Assembly: GCF_001563285.1 (NCBI RefSeq)
Contig: NZ_CP005188.1
Span: forward strand, 563,501 to 627,500
Length of the DNA stretch: 64,000 bases
From: Sphingobium sp. MI1205
Lineage (GTDB): Bacteria; Pseudomonadota; Alphaproteobacteria; Sphingomonadales; Sphingomonadaceae
Direction of reading: 5' to 3'
Positions 8,180 to 16,844 of this stretch are shown piece after piece. A model generated the notes under the pieces. The model ran no database searches. It saw only the letters and a program-made list of their open reading frames with translations, and was not told the DNA's origin. Both the position numbers and the translations under genes were made by a program. Position 1 is the first letter of the stretch, and every line of letters begins with the position of its first letter.

Positions 8180-8652
8180 CCGGCCTCATCCTCCTCCACC
8201 TTGTGATAGAGTACCTCGTTGCGGATGTGGATGATGCGTGACGCGAGGCGGATTTCCTGAATGAAAGTAGCAAAGGCCCCGGCCTGAAGCAGCATTGAAA
8301 GGCTGAACAGGATTGCAATCGCCGTACCGAGATGCGCGTCGAACAGGTTGCCCGCGAACAGCAGGATGACGACCAGGCAAACGGCGCAGGCAGACACGAC
8401 CGAGAGGAAGATCGCCGCGTTGACGACGCTCATTCGCCGGTCCAGCACGCGAATTTCGCTTACCAGGCGATCATGTTCCTTGCCGCGCGAGTTGAGAATC
8501 TTTTCCTCCACCCGCCTTGCCCGGTCGATGATACGCGCAAGCCGCCCGACGCAGACGTTGAGGAAAGCGCCGATGCCCGCGAGCAGGAACACCGGCGCCA
8601 AGGCAAGTTGAATCGTCTGCGAGACGAGGGAGACCTGGGGCACGGGGATCAT
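8176..8652 (-). CDS. DUF2721 family membrane protein
   Basis: A 158-residue protein with three hydrophobic segments (about residues 12-35, 73-98 and 105-128) and a charged helix between the first and second (ARIIDRARRVEEKILN), the layout of DUF2721. Function unknown for the family. Overlap of 4 bases with the downstream [2Fe-2S] gene and a 40-base gap from alaC suggest a three-gene leftward transcript. Confidence 0.75.
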   Translation of the reverse strand: MIPVPQVSLVSQTIQLALAPVFLLAGIGAFLNVCVGRLARIIDRARRVEEKILNSRGKEHDRLVSEIRVLDRRMSVVNAAIFLSVVSACAVCLVVILLFAGNLFDAHLGTAIAILFSLSMLLQAGAFATFIQEIRLASRIIHIRNEVLYHKVEEDEAG

Positions 8653-8692
8653 CGGTGACAGCGCCTCGCCTGCAACCCGTCTTTTCCTTCTG

Positions 8693-9901
8693 TCAGGCAG
8701 CGCCCTTGGCGGGCGTGTTGACGCCCATGGATTTCAGATATTGCTTGATGTTGCGTGCGGCCTGCCGCAGCCGCTGCTCATTCTCGACCATCGCGATGCG
8801 TACGAAACCCTCGCCATCCTCGCCATAGCCGACGCCTGCGGCGACTGCGACCTTGGCGTGGATGAGGAGCTGCTTGGAAAATTCCAGGCTGCCCATATCC
8901 TTGAGCGCGGGGGGCAGTGGCGCCCAGGCGAACATCGACGCCTTTGGCGCGGGGATTTCCCAACCCGCGCGGCTGAACGCCTCGACCATGACGTCGCGGC
9001 GCTTGTGATAGAGCTCGCGGTTCTTCTGGACGATGTCCTGCGGCCCGTTGAGCGCCGCGCAGGCAGCGGCCTGAATGGGCGTGAACGCGCCATAATCCAG
9101 ATAGGACTTCACCCGTTTCAAGGCCGCGATCAGCTGGCGGTTGCCCACCGCGAAGCCGATACGCCAGCCCGCCATGGAATAGGTCTTGCTGAGCGATGTA
9201 AACTCGACCGCAACATCCTTCGCGCCCGGTACTTGCAGGATCGAGGGCGTCGGATTGCCGTCATAATAAAGCTCGGAATAGGCGAGGTCGGAAAGAACCC
9301 AGACCTTGTTCTCTTTCGCCCAGGCGACCAGCCGCTCGTAAAAGGCAAGGTCGACCGTCTCCGCCGTCGGATTGCTGGGATAACCGACCACCAGGATCGA
9401 AGGGCGCGGCACGGTAAAGGCCATCGCCCGCTCCAGCGACTTCCAGTAATTTTCGTCCGGCGTGGTCGGAACCGACCGGATGGTCGCGCCCGCGATGATG
9501 AAGCCGAACATATGGATCGGATAGCTGGGATTGGGCGCCAGCACGACGTCGCCGGGGGCAGTGATCGCTGTGGCCAGGCTCGCCAGGCCTTCCTTCGACC
9601 CCATGGTCACGACCACTTCGGTTTCCGGATCAAGATCGACGCCAAAGCGCCGGCCATAATAGTTCGCTTGCGCGCGACGCAGGCCGGGTATGCCCATCGA
9701 CTGGGAATAGCCATGTGCGCTCGGTTTCTGCGCGACTTCGCACAGCTTGGCGATCACATGGTCGGGAGGGGGCAGATCGGGATTGCCCATGCCCAGGTCG
9801 ATAATGTCCTCGCCCGCGGCTCGCGCGGCGGCCCGCATCGCGTTGACTTCGGCGATGACATAGGGCGGCAGGCGCTTCATGCGGTAGAATTCTTCGGACA
9901 T
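8693..9901 (-). CDS. alaC: PLP-dependent aminotransferase, AlaC-like
   Basis: A 402-residue class I/II aminotransferase. The PLP lysine is in SLSKTYSMAGWRIG, with the family motifs DLGMGNPDLPPP, VGYPSNPTAE and SDLAYSELYYDG. The closest named relatives are alanine transaminase AlaC and the annotations grouped under LL-diaminopimelate aminotransferase; the overall pattern favours glutamate-pyruvate transamination. Divergent from phaC with about 140 bases between them. It probably heads the alaC-DUF2721-[2Fe-2S] run. Confidence 0.88.
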   Translation of the reverse strand: MSEEFYRMKRLPPYVIAEVNAMRAAARAAGEDIIDLGMGNPDLPPPDHVIAKLCEVAQKPSAHGYSQSMGIPGLRRAQANYYGRRFGVDLDPETEVVVTMGSKEGLASLATAITAPGDVVLAPNPSYPIHMFGFIIAGATIRSVPTTPDENYWKSLERAMAFTVPRPSILVVGYPSNPTAETVDLAFYERLVAWAKENKVWVLSDLAYSELYYDGNPTPSILQVPGAKDVAVEFTSLSKTYSMAGWRIGFAVGNRQLIAALKRVKSYLDYGAFTPIQAAACAALNGPQDIVQKNRELYHKRRDVMVEAFSRAGWEIPAPKASMFAWAPLPPALKDMGSLEFSKQLLIHAKVAVAAGVGYGEDGEGFVRIAMVENEQRLRQAARNIKQYLKSMGVNTPAKGAA

Positions 9902-10042
9902 TATAGGGCTTTCCTGAAAGGTCTCCGTAGGGGATAGTGCTGCGACAGCTTTCGATGCGACGCGCTTCGGCTATAACCCGGCGATCCGTTTCGCGCCAGT
10001 GAAAGCGGCGGGTAGGATGATGCCAGGAGCAGGAAGGTGGCC

Positions 10043-11785
10043 ATGGAAGCGCAAGACCTCAATGAACCGCATCTGCCGACGCTGGAACAGATGCAGCAGT
10101 GGACAGAAGTGCTTGGCCGCGCGCAGCAATTGATGCTGGAACAGGCAGCCGGGGCGACCGGTCGAGCGTTGCCTTTCGACCCGCAAATGCTCTCCCGCGT
10201 CCAGACCGGCTTCGCCAATGAAGGGCTTGCCTTGTGGCAGCGCTTCCTCGATTCGGGGGGCATGCTGCGCGACCGGGTCGAACCGCCGCCACCCGGCAGC
10301 CCGGCGGCGCGCAAGGACAGGCGTTTCGCCGATCCCGCATGGACCAACCATCCCTTTTATGACCTTATCCGGCAGAGCTATCTGCTGCTGTCCGATTATC
10401 TGTTGAAGATGGCGGATGCGGTGGATGGCGTCGATCCCAAGCAGAAGGCAAAGCTACGTTTTGCCACTAACGGCCTGCTCGATGCCATGGCGCCCAGCAA
10501 TTTCCCGCTCACCAACCCGCTCGTCGTCGAAAAGACGATGCAGAGCGGGGGCGAAAATCTGGTGAAGGGTCTGCAGCATATGCTGGCCGACATCGAAAAG
10601 GGCCAACTTACCCATACTGATGGCACGCAGTTCGAGGTTGGTCGCAATCTGGCCGCGACCCCGGGCAAGGTGATAAAGGAAACGCCGCTTTACCAGCTGA
10701 TCCATTATGCGCCGAGTACGGCGAAGGTGCTGGAAACCCCGCTGATCATCTTCCCGCCATGGATCAACCGCTTCTACATTCTGGACCTGGCGCCTGAAAA
10801 GAGCTTCGTCAAATGGGCGGTCGATCAGGGGTTGAGCGTGTTCCTGGTGTCCTGGAAATCGGCCGATGCGTCGATGAAGGATATTGTCTGGGACGATTAT
10901 ATCCTGCGCGGCCAGATCGATGCGATCGATACGGTGCGCGAATTGCTGGGCGTCCCCAGCGTCCATACCATCGGTTACTGCGTCGCGGGCACGACGCTGG
11001 CCGCTACGCTGGCGCTGCTGGCCGCGCGGGGCGAGGCTGACAAGGTGGCGAGCGCGACCTTCTTTACCGCGCAAGTCGATTTCAGCGAGGCAGGCGACCT
11101 GGCCGTCTTCATCGACGATGATCAGATGAAGCTGCTGGAGCCGTTGTCGGCCGGCGGGTTCCTGGACGGGCGCTACATGGCCGCGACCTTCAATCTGCTG
11201 CGCGGGCGCGATCTTATCTGGAATTATGTCGTCAACAATTACCTGCTGGGGGAGGATTATCCCCCCTTCGACCTGCTCTATTGGAATGGCGACACGACCA
11301 ACCTGCCCGCGCGGTGGCACAAGGATTATCTCTGCCAGCTGTACCGCGACAATCTGATGGTGAAGCCGGGCGCGCTGAGCGTGGACGGCACCCCGCTCGA
11401 CCTGCGGAAGATCCACACACCCGCCTATGTGCAGGCCGGGCGCGAGGACCATATCGCGCCTGCCGAAAGCGTGTGGAAGGCGACCCAGCATTTTTCCGGG
11501 CCGTTGCGCTTTCTGCTTGCGGGGTCGGGTCATATCGCGGGCGTGATAAATCCGCCCGCTGCCGGCAAATATCAATATTGGACCTGTGATGAGTTGCTGG
11601 ACAGTCTGGACGCCTTTATTGCAGGTGCGAAGGAAACCAAGGGAAGCTGGTGGCCCGACTGGATCGAATGGATTCGATCAATAGGCGATTCAACCGTGGT
11701 TGCGACCAAAGGTGCGCGCATGCCAGGAGGGGGACGGCTCAAGGCTATCGAGGATGCGCCTGGACGCTACGTAAAGGGACAATAA
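10043..11785 (+). CDS. phaC: Class I poly(3-hydroxyalkanoate) synthase
   Basis: A 580-residue polymerase that joins (R)-3-hydroxyacyl-CoA into storage polyester granules. The lipase-like box with the catalytic nucleophile is GYCVAGTTL, the charge-relay region follows around AGREDHIAPAESVW, and the catalytic His is in GSGHIAGVINPP; KSFVKWAVDQG and the PPWINRFYILDL stretch are also typical. The size suits class I synthases. Two starts are possible: ATG 10043 with AGGAAGG just upstream, or GTG 10037 with AGGAG 7 bases before it. The phasin gene follows on the same strand with its own promoter. Confidence 0.93.
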   Translation: MEAQDLNEPHLPTLEQMQQWTEVLGRAQQLMLEQAAGATGRALPFDPQMLSRVQTGFANEGLALWQRFLDSGGMLRDRVEPPPPGSPAARKDRRFADPAWTNHPFYDLIRQSYLLLSDYLLKMADAVDGVDPKQKAKLRFATNGLLDAMAPSNFPLTNPLVVEKTMQSGGENLVKGLQHMLADIEKGQLTHTDGTQFEVGRNLAATPGKVIKETPLYQLIHYAPSTAKVLETPLIIFPPWINRFYILDLAPEKSFVKWAVDQGLSVFLVSWKSADASMKDIVWDDYILRGQIDAIDTVRELLGVPSVHTIGYCVAGTTLAATLALLAARGEADKVASATFFTAQVDFSEAGDLAVFIDDDQMKLLEPLSAGGFLDGRYMAATFNLLRGRDLIWNYVVNNYLLGEDYPPFDLLYWNGDTTNLPARWHKDYLCQLYRDNLMVKPGALSVDGTPLDLRKIHTPAYVQAGREDHIAPAESVWKATQHFSGPLRFLLAGSGHIAGVINPPAAGKYQYWTCDELLDSLDAFIAGAKETKGSWWPDWIEWIRSIGDSTVVATKGARMPGGGRLKAIEDAPGRYVKGQ

Positions 11786-11848
11786 CTCCCTGATTTTTCC
11801 TCCAGGTTCGGCGCGAGTCGATCGCGGAATCGCTCACATTGAAACGAC

Positions 11849-11913
11849 GTTGCTGCACTGCACAATAGCACTTGCATTGTCGGGTGCTGATGTGTATTGT
11901 GCACTGCAACAAC
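11849..11913. promoter_or_regulatory. Paired TGCA-rich inverted repeat over the phasin promoter (PhaR-like operator candidate)
   Basis: Two 18-base arms, 11849-11866 and 11896-11913, are inverted copies differing at two positions. Each contains a TGCACTGCA-type core. One arm lies upstream of the putative -35 element, the other covers the -10 element and reaches the Shine-Dalgarno. PhaR repressors of phasin genes in alphaproteobacteria bind TGC/GCA-rich sites, so a PhaR operator is the natural guess. No phaR gene is in this window. Confidence 0.6.
11872..11900 (+). promoter_or_regulatory. Putative sigma-70-type promoter of the phasin gene
   Basis: TTGCAT at 11872-11877 and TATTGT at 11895-11900 are 17 bases apart, close to the ideal -35/-10 arrangement, and lie 26 bases before the phasin ATG. 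The -10 element is inside the right arm of the inverted repeat, which suits repression by an operator-bound protein. Confidence 0.5.
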
Positions 11914-11925
11914 GGAGGACGTTTT

Positions 11926-12780
11926 ATGGCAGTGACTCCAAAGTCATCTCGTCGCAAGCCGGGGATAAAAAAATCCTCATCGACCCTTTCGGCAGCTGAA
12001 GCGCTTAAGGCTGCGGAAGCGGCGGTCGGGGTCAATCCCAGCGTCGCTCCGTCGGTGAAGTCGGTAGTCGTCAAGAAGCCCGCCGCACCCAAGCCCTCGG
12101 CTGCCGCCAAAGTGAATCCGGCTGCAATCGTTGCTGCGACCACCGCCGCCGATGCGGCGCCCGAACCGGCCACTCCACCAGCAGTCGAACCTGTGCCCTC
12201 GGCACCTGTGCCCCTGGTAGAAGAGGCAAAGGTTGAACCCCCGGAAGTCAAGAGCCTGTCATCTAAGGCCGGGCCGATAGAGCCCGAATCGCTGCCCGCC
12301 ACAGAAGGAACCAAGATAATGAACGATGTAATCGAAACCGGAAAGAAGTTCGCTGAAGAGACCAAGGCCAAGCTGGAAACGGCCTATGCCGATTTCAACG
12401 AAAAGGCGAAGGCCAGCGTTGAAAAGTCGACCAAGGCCATCGAAGAGCTGAGCGACATCGCCAAGGGCAATGTCGAGGCGCTGGTTGAATCCGGCAAGAT
12501 TGCTGCGAAGGGCATCGAGACCCTGGGTCAGGACGCTGTCGATTACAGCCGCAAGAGCTTTGAAAAGGCGACCGCGTCTTTCAAGAGCTTCTCCACGGTT
12601 AAGACGCCGACCGAGTTCTTCCAGCTTCAGAGCCAGCTTTTCTCCAGCAGCTTCGACGAGCTGACCAAGGAAGCGGCCAAGAGCAGCGAAGCGCTGATCA
12701 AGCTGGCGGGTGACGTAGCCCAGCCGCTCACCGCTCGCGTGACCGTGGTGACCGACAAGGTGAAGTCGATCGCCGCCTGA
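11926..12780 (+). CDS. Phasin (PHA granule protein) with long Ala/Pro/Lys-rich N-terminal extension
   Basis: A 284-residue protein. Residues about 132-284 form a phasin_2 domain (MNDVIETGKKFAEETKAKLE, then amphipathic helices), which coats PHA granules and controls their size and number. Residues 1-131 are a basic then Ala/Pro/Val-rich low-complexity region resembling PhaF-type or histone-like linkers. ATG 11926 has CGGAGGA six bases upstream. A second in-frame ATG at 12319, with GAAGGAA eight bases upstream, would give a 153-residue protein of normal phasin size, so two products are possible. It follows phaC and carries a PhaR-like operator. Confidence 0.88.
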   Translation: MAVTPKSSRRKPGIKKSSSTLSAAEALKAAEAAVGVNPSVAPSVKSVVVKKPAAPKPSAAAKVNPAAIVAATTAADAAPEPATPPAVEPVPSAPVPLVEEAKVEPPEVKSLSSKAGPIEPESLPATEGTKIMNDVIETGKKFAEETKAKLETAYADFNEKAKASVEKSTKAIEELSDIAKGNVEALVESGKIAAKGIETLGQDAVDYSRKSFEKATASFKSFSTVKTPTEFFQLQSQLFSSSFDELTKEAAKSSEALIKLAGDVAQPLTARVTVVTDKVKSIAA

Positions 12781-12807
12781 TCTGCGGCGCTCTTTCGACG
12801 GACAAAT

Positions 12808-12840
12808 GTGGCGGCTCCTGCCTTTGGCGGGTGCCGCCAC
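12808..12840 (+). terminator. Long hairpin after the phasin gene
   Basis: GTGGCGGC pairs with GCCGCCAC, and inside it CCTGCC pairs with GGCGGG around a TTT loop, giving a 14-bp stem with one T-T mismatch 28 bases after the phasin stop. No T tract follows, so it may stabilise the mRNA end or act with Rho rather than as a classic terminator. Confidence 0.5.
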
Positions 12841-12957
12841 TGTTGGTTACCGCACAACCTACGATGACTTGTGCCCTGCGCCCTTGCCATGCCAGGTGGA
12901 ATCGCCATATTCTCATCCGACATGAGCAGCACCAGCACAGCGGCATATCCCATCACC

Positions 12958-13296
12958 ATGGCGGGCAGGGATCAGGACGACCAGGGGGATGGCCCCGGCG
13001 GCCCCAATGTGGGCATCGCCACGCGCACACGATCACGCACGAAAAAGCCTTCGCTCTACAAGGTATTGATGTTGAACGACGACTATACGCCGATGGAATT
13101 CGTCGTGCATGTGCTGCAGCAATTCTTCCGCATGGACATGGAAGAAGCGACCCGCGTGATGCTGCACGTCCATCAACGCGGGGTCGGCGTATGCGGCATC
13201 TTCAGCTATGAGGTGGCGGAGACGAAGGTCAATCAGGTGATGGACTTTGCCCGGCAGAATCAGCATCCTCTTCAATGCACGCTGGAAAAGGCGTGA
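12958..13296 (+). CDS. clpS: ClpS adaptor for the Clp protease
   Basis: A 112-residue adaptor that delivers N-end-rule substrates to ClpAP. The conserved core is visible: [17 protein letters not shown] (N-degron pocket), [26 protein letters not shown] and [13 protein letters not shown]. The start is uncertain: ATG 12958 ([12 protein letters not shown]) matches the usual Gly/Asp-rich N-terminus, ATG 12922 would add 12 residues, and neither has a strong Shine-Dalgarno. ClpA is not in the window. Confidence 0.9.
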   Translation: MAGRDQDDQGDGPGGPNVGIATRTRSRTKKPSLYKVLMLNDDYTPMEFVVHVLQQFFRMDMEEATRVMLHVHQRGVGVCGIFSYEVAETKVNQVMDFARQNQHPLQCTLEKA

Positions 13297-13377
13297 CCGC
13301 ATAGCGGTGGCGCGCCGGTCCAGGGCGTCCGTTACGGTTATCTAATTTTAACGATAACTGGCTAGCTCAGCAGGGTG

Positions 13378-15159
13378 ATGTCTGAGCCGCTACGTTCTCC
13401 TTCTTCCCCGCTGACGCCGGTGATCGCTGGCGTGATCTATTTTCTCATGGCGTCGCTCGCCTTGCTCTGCTCGCGGTTTGAAGGCGGATTGGCGTTCATA
13501 TGGGCCGCCAACGCGCTGCTGATGGCGGAACTGCAAACATCCAAAACCAGCTATTGGCCACGCGTCATCCTGGCATGCGGCGTGGCCAGCATGATTTCGA
13601 CGGCCCTGTTTGGCATGGGACCGCTGGCCGCTTTGCCGATGGCCCTCATCAACATTGCCGAGTCCCTGATCGTAGCGACTTTATGCCGCCGCTTCATTCC
13701 CGTGCACCTGACGGATGGATCGAAACGATCATTGCTGGTCTTCATAGCCGCGCTTTGTGTGCCCGCGAATATCATCGCAGGCCTGGGCGCTGCGCTGGTC
13801 GCCGCTACGTTGACCCGGGTGGATTTCGGGCCATCCTGGCTTCAATGGTATAGCGGCCATGTGCTGGGCGGCCTCACCTGCACGCCAATCCTTGCCATGC
13901 TGCTGCAGGGACAGGTGAGCCGCTGGGTAAAGGAAACGCCGAAGAAGAAGAAGTTGGAGGCGCTGGGGCTTCTTATCCTTTTTGCGCTGGTGACTGCCCA
14001 TGTCTTTTTCCTGGCGCGCTATCCGATGCTCTTCCTGCTGCTCTTGCCTCTGGTTGCGATCGCCTTTCGCATCGGGTCGCTTGGGGCGGCTGCATCGGTG
14101 GTGGTGCTTGCGGCGATCGGTGGCGCGGCGACGGTGTCCGGCTACGGCCCGCTGAATTTGATTTCGGGCAGCATCGGGGAACGCACCCAACTGTTCCAGG
14201 TTTTCCTGGCATTCAGCTTTCTGCTCTCCATGCCGCTGGCGGCTGAACTCAATGGTCGGCGTCGACTGTTCCAGATGCTTCAGGCGAGCGAGGCGCGATA
14301 TCGCGCGATCGCCGAACATAGCGGCGACGTAGTGCTGAACGTCAGTGTGGACGGAATCATAGAATATGCCTCGCCATCCGCCGCTGAGCAGATTGGGTGC
14401 GCGCCCGGCATGCTGGTCGGTCGGTCGGCGGAGGTGCTTGTCGATCCTGAGGACCGGGCCGAAGTGATCCGTGCGCACCGCCGTGCGCTCGCGCAGCCGG
14501 GTGATGTCCAGACCGTCGAGTTCCGTCCGTCGATTTCCGCAGATGGCCTGGATTGGTGTGAGATGGTGACGCGCGCCATGCTTGATGAACAGGGCTTGCC
14601 GACCGGCGTCGTCAGCACCGTCCGTGACATGTCGCGGCACAAGGCCCGCCAGCGCGCCCTGCAACGGGTCGCGGCGGTGGACACGCTGACCGGCGCCGAT
14701 AGCCGCTGGGCGTTCCTGGAAAAGCTGGAACAGGAAATTCAGCGGGTGGCGCGGGGTGCCCAAGCCTGCCTGCTGCTTATCGATATCGACCATTTCAAGT
14801 CCGTCAACGACCGCTTCGGCCACGGGGTCGGGGACAAGGTGTTGTCCGGCTTCGTCGAGCGCCTGCGCCCCGGATTGCGCGGAGGCGACAGCATCGGTCG
14901 CCTTGGAGGGGAGGAGTTTGCGATTCTCCTGACCGGAACGGACATCCAGCGGGCAAGCATGGTGTGCGAGCGGTTGCGAAAGATGGTCTCCGCCCAACGC
15001 ATCAGCGCCCAGACGTCGGACACCATCACCGTCACGTTCAGCGCCGGCCTGGTCGAACTTGACGGGAAAAGTGGCCGGACCGAACTACTGGAAGTCGCCG
15101 ACAAGGCGCTATACCGCGCCAAGCATAGCGGCCGGAACTGCCTGCGTCTGGCAGCCTAG
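13378..15159 (+). CDS. Membrane diguanylate cyclase: MASE1-PAS-GGDEF
   Basis: A 593-residue c-di-GMP synthase. Residues 1-290 hold about eight hydrophobic segments typical of a MASE1 sensor. A PAS domain follows (SEARYRAIAEHSGDVVLNV, about residues 300-420), then a GGDEF domain from about residue 430. The active site is intact as RLGGEEFAILL, and the inhibitory RxxD site is present (RGGD, five residues before GGEEF). With two single-domain PilZ proteins in this window (22409 and 55204), c-di-GMP control of surface functions is likely in this organism. ATG 13378 was chosen over the adjacent GTG. Confidence 0.92.
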   Translation: MSEPLRSPSSPLTPVIAGVIYFLMASLALLCSRFEGGLAFIWAANALLMAELQTSKTSYWPRVILACGVASMISTALFGMGPLAALPMALINIAESLIVATLCRRFIPVHLTDGSKRSLLVFIAALCVPANIIAGLGAALVAATLTRVDFGPSWLQWYSGHVLGGLTCTPILAMLLQGQVSRWVKETPKKKKLEALGLLILFALVTAHVFFLARYPMLFLLLLPLVAIAFRIGSLGAAASVVVLAAIGGAATVSGYGPLNLISGSIGERTQLFQVFLAFSFLLSMPLAAELNGRRRLFQMLQASEARYRAIAEHSGDVVLNVSVDGIIEYASPSAAEQIGCAPGMLVGRSAEVLVDPEDRAEVIRAHRRALAQPGDVQTVEFRPSISADGLDWCEMVTRAMLDEQGLPTGVVSTVRDMSRHKARQRALQRVAAVDTLTGADSRWAFLEKLEQEIQRVARGAQACLLLIDIDHFKSVNDRFGHGVGDKVLSGFVERLRPGLRGGDSIGRLGGEEFAILLTGTDIQRASMVCERLRKMVSAQRISAQTSDTITVTFSAGLVELDGKSGRTELLEVADKALYRAKHSGRNCLRLAA

Positions 15160-15213
15160 GTCGATTGGATCGGAATAAGGGGTTCGAGACATCCCATCAC
15201 AAAATATGCCGGA

Positions 15214-15232
15214 TGATATGTTGTAACTTACA
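15214..15232. promoter_or_regulatory. Zur-like operator upstream of the MerC-like gene
   Basis: TGATATGTTGTAACTTACA is an imperfect palindrome centred on GTTgtAAC. It resembles the TGTTATAACATA-type site assigned to the zinc regulator Zur in alphaproteobacteria and lies 24 bases before the MerC-like start. The match is by eye and has several departures. Confidence 0.4.
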
Positions 15233-15255
15233 GCTCGCTGGCTTATGTAGCGGCC

Positions 15256-15636
15256 ATGATGCCAATCAGCCTCCACTCCAGCCTTTCGAACGGTCGCATC
15301 GATCGCATCGCAATTGCGCTGTCTGGCGCGTGCGCGGCGCATTGTGTCGGAACCGCTGTTGTGCTGGGGGTGCTTGCATCAGCCGGTGGGATTTTCGAGA
15401 ATCCCCTCTTCCATGAAGTCGGACTGGTGCTTGCCATCCTGCTGGGGGCGGTGGCGTTGGGACACGGCGCCATCAGGCATGGCTTCATGATGCCTGCCGC
15501 GATCGGGTCGCTTGGCCTTGGGATCATGGCAGGCGCGATGACACTGGACCATGGATGGCTCGAAAGCGCCTATACCTTGCTGGGCGTCGCGACGTTGGCG
15601 TTGGGCCACGACCTCAATCACCGCGCCGGGCGTTAG
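15256..15636 (+). CDS. MerC-domain membrane protein
   Basis: A 126-residue protein with four hydrophobic segments and the MerC signature Cys pair in the first one (SGACAAHCVGTAVV); a DHGWLES stretch and a terminal GHDLNH follow. MerC proteins were described as mercury uptake proteins of mer operons, but chromosomal MerC-like genes without other mer genes are common. There is no merA, merR or merT here. With a Zur-like site just upstream, zinc-linked transport is as likely as mercury. It ends before a bidirectional terminator shared with glpX. Confidence 0.78.
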   Translation: MMPISLHSSLSNGRIDRIAIALSGACAAHCVGTAVVLGVLASAGGIFENPLFHEVGLVLAILLGAVALGHGAIRHGFMMPAAIGSLGLGIMAGAMTLDHGWLESAYTLLGVATLALGHDLNHRAGR

Positions 15637-15660
15637 GATCAGAGATCGCCTGGAGGAATA

Positions 15661-15688
15661 AAAAAGGGGGCCAAAGCCCCCCTTTTTG
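15661..15688. terminator. Bidirectional intrinsic terminator between the MerC-like gene and glpX
   Basis: AAAAAGGGGG faces CCCCCCTTTTT across a short CCAAAG loop, placed between two converging genes. The T run on each strand makes it a terminator in both directions. Confidence 0.85.
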
Positions 15689-15708
15689 TCTTGGCAAAGG
15701 CTCGCTGG

Positions 15709-16689
15709 TCAGGCGTGCTTGCGGCTATGATGCTCGCCCTTCACCCAACGCACGGTGCCCGTGCTGGCGCGCATGACGACGCTGTCGGTGGTGAGCTTGC
15801 CGCCGGGCAACCGCTTTACGCCGCCCAGCAACGACCCGTCGGTGACGCCGGTCGCCGCGAAAATGCAGTCGCCCTTGGCCAGTTCCTTCAGGTCATAGAC
15901 CTTGTCGAGATCCGTAATGCCCCATTTGAAGGCGCGGGCGCGTTCGTCATCGTTGCGGAACAGCAGCTTGCCCTTGAACTGTCCACCCACGCAGCGCAGC
16001 GCGGCGCAGGCCAGAACTCCCTCCGGTGCACCGCCTGAACCCATATACATGTCGATATTGGTCTCTGGATCGGTGGTTGCGATCACCCCAGCGACATCGC
16101 CATCGGGGATCAGCATGATGCCGCATCCGATAGCGCGCAGTTCGGCGATCAGCTTTTCATGGCGCGGACGGTCCAGCACGCAGACGATGATTTCATTCGG
16201 GTCAACGCCCTTTGCCTTGGCCACCGCTTCGACATTTTCCCGCACCGGCCTGTTGAGATCAATGATGCCGTCCGGATAGCCGGGACCGACCGCCAGCTTT
16301 TCCATATAGACGTCCGGTGCGTTGAGCAGGCCGCCTTCTTCGGAAATGGCGAGGACGGCGAGGGCATTGGGTCCGGCCTTTGCCGTGATGGTCGTCCCTT
16401 CCAGCGGATCGAGGGCGATATCGATCTTTGGTCCGGTGCCGATCGCGTTGCCTACCTTTTCCCCGATGTAGAGCATTGGCGCTTCGTCGCGCTCACCCTC
16501 GCCGATGACGACGGTGCCGTCCATGTAGAGATCGTTGAAGGCGAGGCGCATCGCTTCGACCGCAGCGGCGTCGGCCGCCTTTTCATCCCCGCGCCCGATC
16601 AGCTGGGAAGCAGCGATGGCGGCCGCTTCAGTGACGCGCACCATCTCAAGCACCAAGACACGATCGAGAATCGAGCTAGCCTGCACCAT
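15709..16689 (-). CDS. glpX: Class II fructose-1,6-bisphosphatase
   Basis: A 326-residue GlpX-type phosphatase that removes the 1-phosphate of fructose-1,6-bisphosphate in gluconeogenesis. Metal-site motifs are visible: VIGEGERDEAPMLYIGE, DIALDPLEGTTI and MGSGGAPEGVLACAA. The frame is open 35 codons further upstream, but ATG 16689 (MVQASSILDRVLVLEM) matches the family N-terminus and has AGAGGGA before it. It lies downstream of hom on the same strand, with a small opposite-strand ORF between. Confidence 0.94.
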   Translation of the reverse strand: MVQASSILDRVLVLEMVRVTEAAAIAASQLIGRGDEKAADAAAVEAMRLAFNDLYMDGTVVIGEGERDEAPMLYIGEKVGNAIGTGPKIDIALDPLEGTTITAKAGPNALAVLAISEEGGLLNAPDVYMEKLAVGPGYPDGIIDLNRPVRENVEAVAKAKGVDPNEIIVCVLDRPRHEKLIAELRAIGCGIMLIPDGDVAGVIATTDPETNIDMYMGSGGAPEGVLACAALRCVGGQFKGKLLFRNDDERARAFKWGITDLDKVYDLKELAKGDCIFAATGVTDGSLLGGVKRLPGGKLTTDSVVMRASTGTVRWVKGEHHSRKHA

Positions 16690-16844
16690 GATAATCCCTC
16701 TGCTGTCTCTTTGTTGACAGGGCGATAGGAGGTCATCCGGGCCTTGTCGAGCCATCCCGCGGGTATCCAACCGCTTTTCGCGGCGCGTATGCAACGGAAG
16801 GTCGTCTGTGGCGTTGGACCGACTAATAAATTCAAAGGGTCGTG

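Noticed and set aside
12259..12840. 193-residue minus-strand ORF opposite the phasin gene
   Set aside because: The phasin frame on the plus strand has promoter, Shine-Dalgarno and family pattern; the antisense ORF has none.
15165..15200. TTCGAGA loop in a small hairpin, looking like a tRNA T-arm
   Set aside because: The loop and stem are out of register for a T-arm, and no acceptor, D or anticodon arm can be formed from the neighbouring bases, which include the end of the cyclase gene.
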